Assembly: GCF_018494035.1 (NCBI RefSeq)
Contig: NZ_JABBFO010000005.1
Location: 62,001-126,000, forward strand
Direction: 5' to 3'
DNA: 64,000 nt
Source of the DNA: Rosenbergiella australiborealis
Lineage (GTDB): Bacteria > Pseudomonadota > Gammaproteobacteria > Enterobacterales > Enterobacteriaceae
In this document: piece by piece, positions 18,059 through 26,341 of the stretch
How positions within the stretch are numbered: the stretch's first letter is position 1
Layout of the letters: each line of letters starts with the position of its first letter
Notes under the pieces: generated by a model
The model's input: the letters and a program-made list of their open reading frames with translations, nothing else
What the model was told of the DNA's origin: nothing
Database searches by the model: none
Made by a program: the position numbers and the translations under genes

Positions 18059-19567
18059 ATGCTAAAAATTAAACGTAAAAAAGTAAAACCTATGGGTCTC
18101 AATGATGTCACCATCATTGATGACAGCCGTCTAAAGAAAGCAATTACTGCTGCCGCATTAGGCAACGCCATGGAGTGGTTCGATTTTGGTGTCTATGGTT
18201 ATGTCGCCACCGTACTTGGAAAAGTTTTCTTCCCTAATGCCTCTCCCGGCATACAAATTATTGCAGCGTTAGCCACTTTCTCAGTCCCTTTTATTGTTCG
18301 TCCTATTGGTGGGATGTTTTTCGGTAAACTCGGGGACAAATATGGTCGTCAACAGATTCTTGCCATGACCATTATTTTAATGACACTCAGTACCTTCTGT
18401 ATCGGGTTAATTCCTTCCTATGCCACCATCGGTATCTGGGCGCCTATCCTGCTTTTAATTGCTAAAATGGTACAAGGTTTCTCCGTAGGGGGAGAATATA
18501 CCGGTGCATCCATTTTTGTCGCCGAATACTCGCCTGACCGTAAGCGTGGGTTTATGGGAAGCTGGTTAGATTTCGGTTCGCTGGTTGGTTTTATTTGTGG
18601 TGCGGGGATTGTCGTTATACTTAATGCCGTTTTAGGCCAAGAAACCTTTAACGAATGGGGCTGGCGCATTCCATTTTTCCTCGCGTTACCTCTCGGCCTG
18701 ATTGGACTTTACTTACGTCATGCTTTAGAAGAAACGCCTGCTTTCCAAAAACATGTTGAATCGTTAGAAGAAGGTTCTAAGCAAGGATTAAGCGAAGGTC
18801 CTTCCGTACCCTTTAAAGAAGTGGCGCGTAAACACTGGCGTAACCTGATTTCGTGTATTGGTATTGTCATCACGACCAACGTCGCATATTACATGTTGCT
18901 GACCTACGTACCTAGCTACCTTAGCCATGACCTGCACTATTCTGAAAATCGTGGTGTGATGATCATCGTGGTTATTATGATTGCCATGTTGTTTGTCCAA
19001 CCGATGATGGGACTATTAAGCGATAAATTCGGTCGTCGCCCATTTATTATTATCGGTAGTTTAGCGATGGTCTTATTCTCTATTCCTTCGTTTATGCTTA
19101 TCACGCATCACAGCTTAGTTGCCCTATTCTTCGGCTTACTTATCCAAGCGATCATTCTTAACTGCTTAATTGGCGTGATGGCTTCAACGCTTCCGGCGAT
19201 GTTCCCAACGGAAGTCCGTTATAGTGCCCTAGCCAGCACCTATAATATTTCGATTTTAGTCGCAGGTATTACGCCAACGCTGACTGCATGGTTAGTCGAA
19301 ATGACGGGTAATCTATATATGCCTGGCTGGTATTTAGTCGTGGTAGGGGTTATTGGTGTGGTTACCGGGGTTACCATGCGTGAAACTGCCAATAAACCGT
19401 TATACGGCGGTACACCTGCCGCTTCATCATTAGAAGAAGCGAAGGAGCTCCTGCAAGAGCACCATGATGGTATCGAACAACGTATTGAAGATATCGATCA
19501 GCAATTAGAAGAACTGAAACAAAAACGCAGCAACTTAGTCGATCAACATCCCAATATCGATCACTAA
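18059..19567 (+). CDS. proP: Proline/betaine:H+ symporter and osmosensor ProP
   Basis: A 502-residue MFS transporter of the metabolite:H+ symport family that senses osmolality and imports proline, glycine betaine and related compounds. Nearly collinear with E. coli ProP (500 aa): MEWFDFGVYGYVATVLGKVFF in TM1, GDKYGRQ in the first loop, FSVGGEYTGASIFVAEYSPDRKRG, and a C-terminal tail after residue 455 with heptad-like LEEAKELLQEHHDGIEQRI and IDQQLEELKQKRSNL. That tail corresponds to the antiparallel coiled coil that tunes the osmotic set point. The second possible start (MGLND, position 18092) is less likely because KRKKVKPM aligns with the E. coli N-terminus. Confidence 0.95.
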   Translation: MLKIKRKKVKPMGLNDVTIIDDSRLKKAITAAALGNAMEWFDFGVYGYVATVLGKVFFPNASPGIQIIAALATFSVPFIVRPIGGMFFGKLGDKYGRQQILAMTIILMTLSTFCIGLIPSYATIGIWAPILLLIAKMVQGFSVGGEYTGASIFVAEYSPDRKRGFMGSWLDFGSLVGFICGAGIVVILNAVLGQETFNEWGWRIPFFLALPLGLIGLYLRHALEETPAFQKHVESLEEGSKQGLSEGPSVPFKEVARKHWRNLISCIGIVITTNVAYYMLLTYVPSYLSHDLHYSENRGVMIIVVIMIAMLFVQPMMGLLSDKFGRRPFIIIGSLAMVLFSIPSFMLITHHSLVALFFGLLIQAIILNCLIGVMASTLPAMFPTEVRYSALASTYNISILVAGITPTLTAWLVEMTGNLYMPGWYLVVVGVIGVVTGVTMRETANKPLYGGTPAASSLEEAKELLQEHHDGIEQRIEDIDQQLEELKQKRSNLVDQHPNIDH

Positions 19568-19576
19568 TATCGGTCA

Positions 19577-19604
19577 ACGGCTACTGATTTCAGTAGCCGT
19601 TTTT
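19577..19604 (+). terminator. Rho-independent terminator after proP
   Basis: Perfect ten-base-pair stem (ACGGCTACTG / CAGTAGCCGT), four-base loop and a T-run of five, ten bases after the proP stop. Confidence 0.93.
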
Positions 19605-19789
19605 CGCTAGTAGACCCCTCGCCTAACACCGATTTCTGTCCGTAACCCCATCAACATCCTGTTAAGACATTCGCTACTGACTCTGAGCGATCACGGCCTC
19701 TCTTTTCAACCTGTAATGTGGGATTACGTCTCCTCTAGCTAGATGAGGAAATTTTCTCAACTTGGACCTCGTACAACTGTGTCTATTTG

Positions 19790-19810
19790 TGTTATGTTAT
19801 AACAAAACGT
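19790..19810. promoter_or_regulatory. Candidate Zur site upstream of zinT
   Basis: Contains the exact palindrome TGTTATAACA (19795-19804) inside a longer GTTATGTTATAAC context, 22 bases before the zinT ATG. Zur boxes of enteric bacteria centre on TGTTATAxTATAACA-like sequences, and zinT is a classic zinc-limitation gene. The palindrome is seen; Zur binding is inferred from gene identity. Confidence 0.55.
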
Positions 19811-19825
19811 AAATAGAGGCTTATC

Positions 19826-20470
19826 ATGTTATTCAATCCTATAAAAAAATGGGTCGCTATCGGCTTACTTTTTACCACCAGTGGTTCCGTACTGGCACAT
19901 GGCAGCCATAGTCATACGCTAAGTGCTGAAGAGAAAAAGATTTCGCAAGGTGAATTCGACGATAAACAAGTCGCACCACGCCCGTTATCTGATTGGGATG
20001 GCGTATGGCAATCCGTCTACCCCTTGTTAGAAAAAGGGGCATTAGCACCGGTATTTAAGGCTAAGGCTGCGGCACAACATAAATCGGAAGCCGAGATAAC
20101 CGAGTACTACCGTACCGGATATCAGACAGATATCGACCGTATTGAAATAGAAAACGGACTGGTGGAGTTTTTCCAAGGTCAGAATAAAACATCCTGTCAT
20201 TATGAAAATGCTGGCTATAAAATTCTGACCTATCCTTCTGGCAAGCGTGGCGTAAGATACTTGTTTGAATGTCGTGATCCTGCTTCAAAAGCACCACGTT
20301 TCCTACAATTTAGCGACCATCGAATCGCCCCTCATCACTCTGATCACTTTCATATCTTTGTGGGTAATGAATCTGAACAGGCGCTGCTGACAGAGCTCCA
20401 TCACTGGCCAACCTACTTTCCCTATCAAATGATGGAGAAAGAGGTGATCGACGATATGTTACATCACTAA
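19826..20470 (+). CDS. zinT: Periplasmic zinc/cadmium-binding protein ZinT
   Basis: A 214-residue secreted lipocalin-like metal carrier (formerly YodA) made under zinc starvation and thought to pass zinc to ZnuABC. A Sec signal peptide ends near residue 25 (GSVLAHGS). The mature N-terminus has the His-rich HGSHSHTLS, and the body carries LSDWDGVWQSVYPLL and the late metal-binding run DHRIAPHHSDHFHIFVG. Length and motifs agree with E. coli ZinT (216 aa). Its last four bases overlap the end of the convergent phosphatase gene. Confidence 0.95.
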   Translation: MLFNPIKKWVAIGLLFTTSGSVLAHGSHSHTLSAEEKKISQGEFDDKQVAPRPLSDWDGVWQSVYPLLEKGALAPVFKAKAAAQHKSEAEITEYYRTGYQTDIDRIEIENGLVEFFQGQNKTSCHYENAGYKILTYPSGKRGVRYLFECRDPASKAPRFLQFSDHRIAPHHSDHFHIFVGNESEQALLTELHHWPTYFPYQMMEKEVIDDMLHH

Positions 20471-21231
20471 TTTTCCAGCCATTTGGCTTGAATTGCGAGG
20501 CGTTGCGACTCTGTAACGCCATATTCCTGCTCAAGCCAACGTTGGGTCGACCCATAACGTTGCCGAATAGCCGTAAACGCCGCCGCAAGCCAGCTCTCAT
20601 CAACGGCGAGTAAGCGTCGAAAATTATCTCTCGCCATTTGGTTAGCATCGGCGGGCCAGCGCTGTAACGTCTCCTCAACAATGGCGTCCAATTGACCGCT
20701 AGTCGCCAGATAGTCTTCAAAAATAGTCGCTTCGTCACACCCGAGTAACAGTAGCGTAATGGCGCTGCCGATCCCGGTACGATCTTTACCTACGGCGCAA
20801 TGCTGGATCAAGATAGTGCAGTCATCACTGCAAAGTGTGCGAATCAGTTGTTGCCAAGCAGGATTATTGAAGGGCAACTTTTGATAGAGAGTCACCATAA
20901 AAGTATCAACCTCTAATGCCGCTAACCCTTCGGGAGAAAACTCAACTACTTTGGCATCGACGTCAATATCAGCGGGGTTAGCAGGGGTACTCACATACGA
21001 CGCGCCCGGGATCCGCTGATCCGGGTGTAGGCTCGCTTCATATTGATCCCGATAGTCGAGAATCGTTATGCCCGAGTATTGTGCGAGATAGTGTATATCC
21101 TGATGACTGATAGTATTCAGCGCACTACAACGAAATAGCCGATCGGCGATGATTTTGCGCCCTTCAGCTCCGATTAGCCCGCCAAATTGACGGCAATTCG
21201 CGACACTTTCTAATGCGGTATTGTGCTCCAT
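20467..21231 (-). CDS. Tyrosine-protein phosphatase (protein-tyrosine/serine phosphatase, Y_phosphatase3 type)
   Basis: A 254-residue cytoplasmic phosphatase with the P-loop HCAVGKDRTG (residues about 119-128; catalytic Cys, C-x5-R). The N-terminal NCRQFGGLIG ... FRCSALNTIS and the TILDYRDQYEA (general-acid region) segments identify the bacterial family related to MptpB/LipA-type phosphatases, which can act on phosphotyrosine, phosphoserine or phosphoinositides. The substrate cannot be deduced. It converges on zinT with a four-base overlap of the stop codons and has no terminator of its own visible. Confidence 0.88.
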   Translation of the reverse strand: MEHNTALESVANCRQFGGLIGAEGRKIIADRLFRCSALNTISHQDIHYLAQYSGITILDYRDQYEASLHPDQRIPGASYVSTPANPADIDVDAKVVEFSPEGLAALEVDTFMVTLYQKLPFNNPAWQQLIRTLCSDDCTILIQHCAVGKDRTGIGSAITLLLLGCDEATIFEDYLATSGQLDAIVEETLQRWPADANQMARDNFRRLLAVDESWLAAAFTAIRQRYGSTQRWLEQEYGVTESQRLAIQAKWLEN

Positions 21232-21694
21232 ACTACTGCTCTCCTCGTAAAGTGATTACAGGATCATCCATAACGTGCTGTTTGGATCGATATAGTCCTT
21301 CATCATACTGCCAATTTACTATCAAAGAATGATCACCATCACGGGGCGTGCAGTCGCTATATTTCCGCTGCAAAAAGCGGTGGGTCGATCGGGGCTTAAC
21401 AGCGATAAATGACGGGCTTACATAGCCTCTCAGCGTGGCTGATCGAGGTGTTCAGTCATCGTCGCTTTCCACTCTTCGGTAAATAATTGTGTGCAAGCAG
21501 AGAACAGTTTCTTATTTTTATGTTCCGATCTCGTTAAAAACTCCTTAAAAAAGCGATAATAACGAGAAATTTACATGAAAAATTCCTAAATATACGAGCG
21601 TTATTAGCCTCATGGGCATCTAAGTCTAACGCTTGATTGCCACCATTAGGCGCCTATAATTAAATGAATCCCGCCTATCCTAACGGAGTGAGTT
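21232..21694. other. Divergent intergenic region (463 bases) with the ydeP promoter
   Basis: No coding region seen. A good sigma-70 promoter lies at its right end: TTGATT (21633-21638), 16-base spacer, TATAAT (21655-21660), 34 bases before the start codon at 21695, with GGAGTG as ribosome site. The stretch around 21510-21600 is AT-rich. Regulators that control ydeP in E. coli (EvgA, GadE) may act here, but I could not recognise their boxes. Confidence 0.5.
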
Positions 21695-23974
21695 ATGTCG
21701 AATAAGCGTCATGTTCCTGGTATCCATCCTTACAATGGCCCTGCTGGCGGTTGGGGGGCATTGAAGGCCACGGCAATTGCCGTGAAAAACCAAATGGATA
21801 CTTTGGTCGCGCCAAAAGCCCTACTGAATACCAACCAGCCCGATGGCTTTGACTGTCCGGGATGTGCTTGGCCTGATAAAGACCATCACTCCACCTTTCA
21901 GTTTTGTGAGAACGGAGCAAAAGCCGTTACTTGGGAAGCGACCTCACGACGTGTAACCGCAGATTTTTTGAGCAAAACGCCGGTCAGTACCTTACTCACT
22001 CGCAGTGATTATGAGTTAGAGGGCTATGGCCGACTGACACAACCTCTTCGTTATCATGCTGCGACCGATACTCTCCAACCACTGAGTTGGGAAGAGGCAT
22101 TCGGCATCATTGGACAGACATTACAGCGCCTGCCCCCAAAAGCCGTTGAGTTTTATACTTCAGGCCGGACGTCTAATGAAGCGGCCTATCTCTATCAACT
22201 TATGGTCAGAGAGTATGGATGTAATAATTTCCCTGACTGCTCAAATATGTGCCATGAAGCCACCAGCGTTGGCTTACCTCAATCGATTGGGATCGGTAAA
22301 GGGACGGTTTCTTTAGATGATTTCGATAAAACCGAGCTTATCATCTCTATTGGCCATAATCCGGGTACCAACCATCCGCGAATGATGGGTACACTCCATG
22401 AAGCGGCCCGCCGTAATGTGCCAATTATCGTGCTAAATCCGATGAAAGAGCGCGCGCTTGAACGATTTGCCGATCCACAGAACCCTATCGAAATGGCTAC
22501 CTATCAGTCGACCGATATTGCATCGTCTTACTATCAAGTAAAAGCGGGTGGCGATGCTGCCGCCTTGAAGGGGATTGCGAAGGCCGTTCTAGAGGCCGAT
22601 GAGAAAAGCCAAGATGTCCTCGATCATCAATTTATCGAGGATCATACCCTCGGGTTTGCTGAATTTGCCGATGATTTGCGTGCTACCTCATGGGAAGCCA
22701 TCGAACAGGCGAGCGGATTACCACGAGAGTCACTCACTCGCGTGGCTGAACACTATGCAAATTCACAAGCGACAATCATCACTTATGGAATGGGCATAAC
22801 GCAGCATCAGCATGGTACTGAGAATGTTCAACTGATCGCGAGCTTGTTGTTGATGCGGGGTAATTTCGGTAAGGCGGGTGCAGGCATCTGCCCACTGCGT
22901 GGTCATTCCAATGTCCAAGGAAACCGAACCGTCGGGATCAGCGAAAAGCCCGCCGAGCGTTTTCTGCAAGCACTCGATCAACATTTTGGTATCAATTCGC
23001 CTCGTGAACACGGACATGATGCGGGAGCCGCTATGGAGGCGATCATCCGGGGGGAATCAAAAGCGCTAATTTGTTTAGGCGGTAACTTTGCCGTCGCGCT
23101 CCCAGATCCTGAGCGCTGCTTCCCTGCGCTTAAGGAACTGGAATTAAGTGTTCACATTGCAACAAAACTGAATCGAAGTCATTTACTCATCGCTAAAGAG
23201 ACGCTGATTCTACCTTGCTTGGGACGTACTGAAATCGACCAGCAATCCACAGGGAAACAGTCCATCACGGTAGAAGACAGTATGTCGATGGTGCATGCCT
23301 CTGCGGGGAAACTCAAACCCGCGTCCCCTTCACTGCGCTCAGAAATTGCGATTGTCGCCGGGATTGCACAGGCAACATTACCGAATTCCCCCATCGACTA
23401 CCTGCATTATGTTGAGGATTATGGACGCATTCGTGATGCGATCGAAGCAACCCTTCCAGGCTTCAACGACTACAACGAACGAATCCAGCATCCTGGTGGA
23501 TTCCGTATGCCGTTACCTCCGACTCAACGACAATGGCCAACACCTTCAGGCCGAGCTCACTTTCTTGTCTACCAAGGATTGAATGAAGATGATGCGCTGA
23601 CCGCACAAGGGGCATTACGACTGATTACTCTACGTAGCCATGACCAGTACAATACCACCCTGTATGGTTTAGATGATCGCTACCGTGGTGTCTTTGGACG
23701 ACGAGATGTTCTGTTTATGAATCCCGATGATATGCGCGCACAAGGACTGGAGCACGGAGACGTGGTGGATATTGTAACGGCCCTCCCAGATAGCGATTCG
23801 ACGATGAAAAATATCACTGTTATTGAATACGCCATCGCGCGAGGATCGGTCGGGGCTTATTATCCTGAAGCGAATATTTTAATTCCATTAAGCTATCGCG
23901 ACCAACAAAGTGGCACCCCTGCGTATAAATCAGTTCCCGTAAAACTATTATCAAAGGTTCAAGAGCCCGCATAA
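21695..23974 (+). CDS. ydeP: FdhF/YdeP family molybdopterin oxidoreductase
   Basis: A 759-residue cytoplasmic protein collinear with E. coli YdeP (759 aa). Features: GFDCPGCAWPD at residues about 49-59 (the region of the [4Fe-4S] site of formate dehydrogenases, but with a reduced Cys set), VEFYTSGRTSNEAAYLYQL, NFPDCSNMCHE, IGHNPGTNHPRM (bis-MGD binding), MGITQHQHGTENVQ and the C-terminal RSHDQYNTTLYGLDDRYRGVFG. YdeP is linked to acid resistance in E. coli; its substrate is not known. It stands alone with its own promoter and terminator. Confidence 0.92.
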   Translation: MSNKRHVPGIHPYNGPAGGWGALKATAIAVKNQMDTLVAPKALLNTNQPDGFDCPGCAWPDKDHHSTFQFCENGAKAVTWEATSRRVTADFLSKTPVSTLLTRSDYELEGYGRLTQPLRYHAATDTLQPLSWEEAFGIIGQTLQRLPPKAVEFYTSGRTSNEAAYLYQLMVREYGCNNFPDCSNMCHEATSVGLPQSIGIGKGTVSLDDFDKTELIISIGHNPGTNHPRMMGTLHEAARRNVPIIVLNPMKERALERFADPQNPIEMATYQSTDIASSYYQVKAGGDAAALKGIAKAVLEADEKSQDVLDHQFIEDHTLGFAEFADDLRATSWEAIEQASGLPRESLTRVAEHYANSQATIITYGMGITQHQHGTENVQLIASLLLMRGNFGKAGAGICPLRGHSNVQGNRTVGISEKPAERFLQALDQHFGINSPREHGHDAGAAMEAIIRGESKALICLGGNFAVALPDPERCFPALKELELSVHIATKLNRSHLLIAKETLILPCLGRTEIDQQSTGKQSITVEDSMSMVHASAGKLKPASPSLRSEIAIVAGIAQATLPNSPIDYLHYVEDYGRIRDAIEATLPGFNDYNERIQHPGGFRMPLPPTQRQWPTPSGRAHFLVYQGLNEDDALTAQGALRLITLRSHDQYNTTLYGLDDRYRGVFGRRDVLFMNPDDMRAQGLEHGDVVDIVTALPDSDSTMKNITVIEYAIARGSVGAYYPEANILIPLSYRDQQSGTPAYKSVPVKLLSKVQEPA

Positions 23975-23982
23975 TCCATTGT

Positions 23983-24018
23983 GGCTAGGTACAGAGAAAT
24001 ACTTACCTAGCCCCTTTT
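23983..24018 (+). terminator. Terminator-like hairpin after ydeP
   Basis: Perfect nine-base stem GGCTAGGTA / TACCTAGCC with a 12-base loop, then CCTTTTCC. The T-run is short, so termination may be partial. Confidence 0.6.
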
Positions 24019-24177
24019 CCTATCGCAACATTCTTTCATCCATAAAGAAAGTTTATAAAAATTGTTTAAAAATGTTTTTTTTGTGATCTAAATTTTTATT
24101 TGCCGTTTTTTTACAAAAAATTACGTTACTATTTTGTTACGTACAGCGTTTATCAATGGCTAATTCTAAGAATAAAT

Positions 24178-24762
24178 ATGATGAAAAACGAAAAACACTT
24201 TTCTGAGCAAAGTCTGAGTAAAGAGGGGGCCGCCCGTCGTCGGCTTTTTGGTCAATCGGGGGGGCTAGTCGCCAGTTTTGCTATTGGCAGCGTGCTCACC
24301 GGACAAGCTATCGCCGCCACCCCCACGACATCCCAAGCTCCACAAGCCGATTCACAAACCCTTAATCAATTTCTAAAAATTTCTCGTCTACTCACCGGCC
24401 ATCAAAATCTGGATACCACATTAGGCCAGCGTCTATGGCAAGCACTCAATCAGCATTCAGCGTCGTTTTCTGCTCAGTACACAGCGTTGAGCCAATGGAT
24501 CAGCGAACACCAGCCGACAGACGTTGAGGCGCTAGACCAGCAGCTTCAAGGCCAACCCCTGCATGATGTCATGATGTCTATCATCCGTGGTTGGTATCTT
24601 GGTGTGGTGGATAATAGCCCTCATACACAGGTGCTCTCTTATCAAAATGCCTTGATGTATCAGGTTCCTCGCGACGGTATGGTCATCCCCACCTATGCCC
24701 ATAATGGGCCTGACTATTGGACGGCTGAGCCCCCGCCGGTTGATCGTTTATTAACATTTTAA
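24178..24762 (+). CDS. Membrane FAD sugar dehydrogenase, small (gamma) subunit with Tat signal
   Basis: A 194-residue small subunit of the gluconate/2-ketogluconate/glucose dehydrogenase family. It starts with a twin-arginine signal (ARRRLFGQSGG) and hydrophobic stretch ending at AIAA; the subunit is needed to export the cofactor-loaded large subunit. The body contains the family end SYQNALMYQVPRDGMVIPTY and GPDYWTAEPP. I chose the ATG at 24178 (another follows at 24181) because it places the Tat motif about 20 residues from the N-terminus; an earlier ATG at 24100 would add an unlikely AT-rich leader. First of three genes: small subunit, cytochrome c, FAD subunit. Confidence 0.87.
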   Translation: MMKNEKHFSEQSLSKEGAARRRLFGQSGGLVASFAIGSVLTGQAIAATPTTSQAPQADSQTLNQFLKISRLLTGHQNLDTTLGQRLWQALNQHSASFSAQYTALSQWISEHQPTDVEALDQQLQGQPLHDVMMSIIRGWYLGVVDNSPHTQVLSYQNALMYQVPRDGMVIPTYAHNGPDYWTAEPPPVDRLLTF

Positions 24763-24842
24763 TAGCGGGCTGCGTTGTTATCTCCCTATTGAACGTTACT
24801 AACGACTGATTCCACTTTTTTGGAGTTATTGTGAGGAATTTT

Positions 24843-26312
24843 ATGTCAAATCGCCGCGTCGTGCGCAAGCTCACCCTGCAAATCTCTGCCATTTGCTTAG
24901 GTCTAGGTGGTCTTCTTCCCCTTTCCTACGCAGCAAAACAAGTGCCTGTGCAAGCCCCCTCCGTACAAGATACCCAACAAAACCTGATCGCTCGCGGGCA
25001 ATACCTCGCGATAGCTGCAGACTGTGCCGCCTGTCATACCGACCCAGGTACTCAGCAACCTTTTGCCGGGGGCTATGCCATTCACTCACCGATGGGGGTC
25101 ATTTACTCCACAAACATTACACCATCAAAACAATTTGGTATCGGTACCTATAGTGAACAGCAATTTGAACAAGCGGTGCGTCATGGTATCCGTGCAGATG
25201 GCAGCCATCTCTATCCGGCAATGCCTTATGCTTCTTATGCCGGTTTAACTGATGATGATGTTCACGCACTGTATAGCTACTTTATGCAAAACGTGACTCC
25301 GGTGGATACCCATAACAAAACCACTGCACTAAGTTTTCCCTTTAATATCCGTCAGATGATGTGGGGATGGAATTTACTCTTCTTAAAATCGGGGAGTTAC
25401 CAGAATGATCCTTCACAAAGTGCAGAATGGAATCGCGGTAAGTATCTGGTCGATAACCTTGAGCACTGTGGCGAATGCCACTCACCGCGTAACATGATGA
25501 TGGCGCAAAAACAGGGGAATGATGCGTTAAGTGGTGCCGCATTGGGAAGTTGGTATGCTCCGAATCTGACCTCCGATAAACTCAGCGGTCTGGGGAGCTG
25601 GTCACGCGAACAGTTAGCACAATATTTGCAAACCGGCGATGTGCCGGGTAAAGCTCAAGCCGCTGGTCCAATGGCAGAAGCCGTGACCAATAGTTTGCAG
25701 CATCTGCATGATGACGATATTGAAGCGATTATTACTTATCTACAAAGCCTCCCGGCAGTGGCTCACCCACAACAGTCAAAACCCACTGGTGATTTTGGAC
25801 AAGCCTCTAATGTCGATACTGATGTGCGAGGAACGGCTCCGATGGGAATCGGTTTATCGCAAGAGATGAGCGGTAAAGCACTCTATGACAGTGCATGTGC
25901 CAGCTGCCACCAACCGGATGGACAAGGTACAGCCGATCACTTTTATCCTTCACTGAGCCATAACACGGCAACTGGCGGCAATACGCCGAATAACCTGATT
26001 TCCGCCATTCTGTTTGGTGTGCAACGTGAAGTAAAAGGTAAAGCCATCTTTATGCCCAATTTCGGGCCCGATTCACAAGTACAAGCCCTGAGTGATCAGC
26101 AAATTGCGAGCCTCAGTAATTATATTTTCCAACAATATGGCAATCCCGATCTGCATGTCACGCCAGAACAAGTGACTGTATTGCGCCAAGGAGGAAAACA
26201 ACCTCTGCTCGCACGGATCGCCGGTCCGGCTAGTATTGGCGGTATCGTACTCGTGGTATTGATCGTCTTAATTGTGGTGATCCGCCGCGCTCGTCAAAAG
26301 TCACGTGGATAA
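24843..26312 (+). CDS. Triheme cytochrome c subunit of the membrane sugar dehydrogenase
   Basis: A 489-residue electron-transfer subunit that takes electrons from the FAD subunit and passes them to ubiquinone. A Sec signal ends near residue 30 (PLSYA). Three CxxCH heme sites are visible: CAACH (61-65), CGECH (209-213) and CASCH (352-356), each followed by a Met-ligand-bearing domain. A C-terminal membrane anchor (about 464-481) is followed by positively charged RRARQKSRG. I prefer the ATG at 24843, preceded by GAGG, over the GTG at 24831. It lies between small and large subunit genes, an unusual position for this family. Confidence 0.92.
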   Translation: MSNRRVVRKLTLQISAICLGLGGLLPLSYAAKQVPVQAPSVQDTQQNLIARGQYLAIAADCAACHTDPGTQQPFAGGYAIHSPMGVIYSTNITPSKQFGIGTYSEQQFEQAVRHGIRADGSHLYPAMPYASYAGLTDDDVHALYSYFMQNVTPVDTHNKTTALSFPFNIRQMMWGWNLLFLKSGSYQNDPSQSAEWNRGKYLVDNLEHCGECHSPRNMMMAQKQGNDALSGAALGSWYAPNLTSDKLSGLGSWSREQLAQYLQTGDVPGKAQAAGPMAEAVTNSLQHLHDDDIEAIITYLQSLPAVAHPQQSKPTGDFGQASNVDTDVRGTAPMGIGLSQEMSGKALYDSACASCHQPDGQGTADHFYPSLSHNTATGGNTPNNLISAILFGVQREVKGKAIFMPNFGPDSQVQALSDQQIASLSNYIFQQYGNPDLHVTPEQVTVLRQGGKQPLLARIAGPASIGGIVLVVLIVLIVVIRRARQKSRG

Positions 26313-26341
26313 ACCAACCGTATTTGTAGGGTGAGGATAAT

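Noticed and set aside
24060-24100. CRP-like site (TGTGATCTAAA...) upstream of the sugar dehydrogenase operon
   Set aside because: Only the left half matches the consensus; the right half is T-rich and does not match, so I do not call a site.
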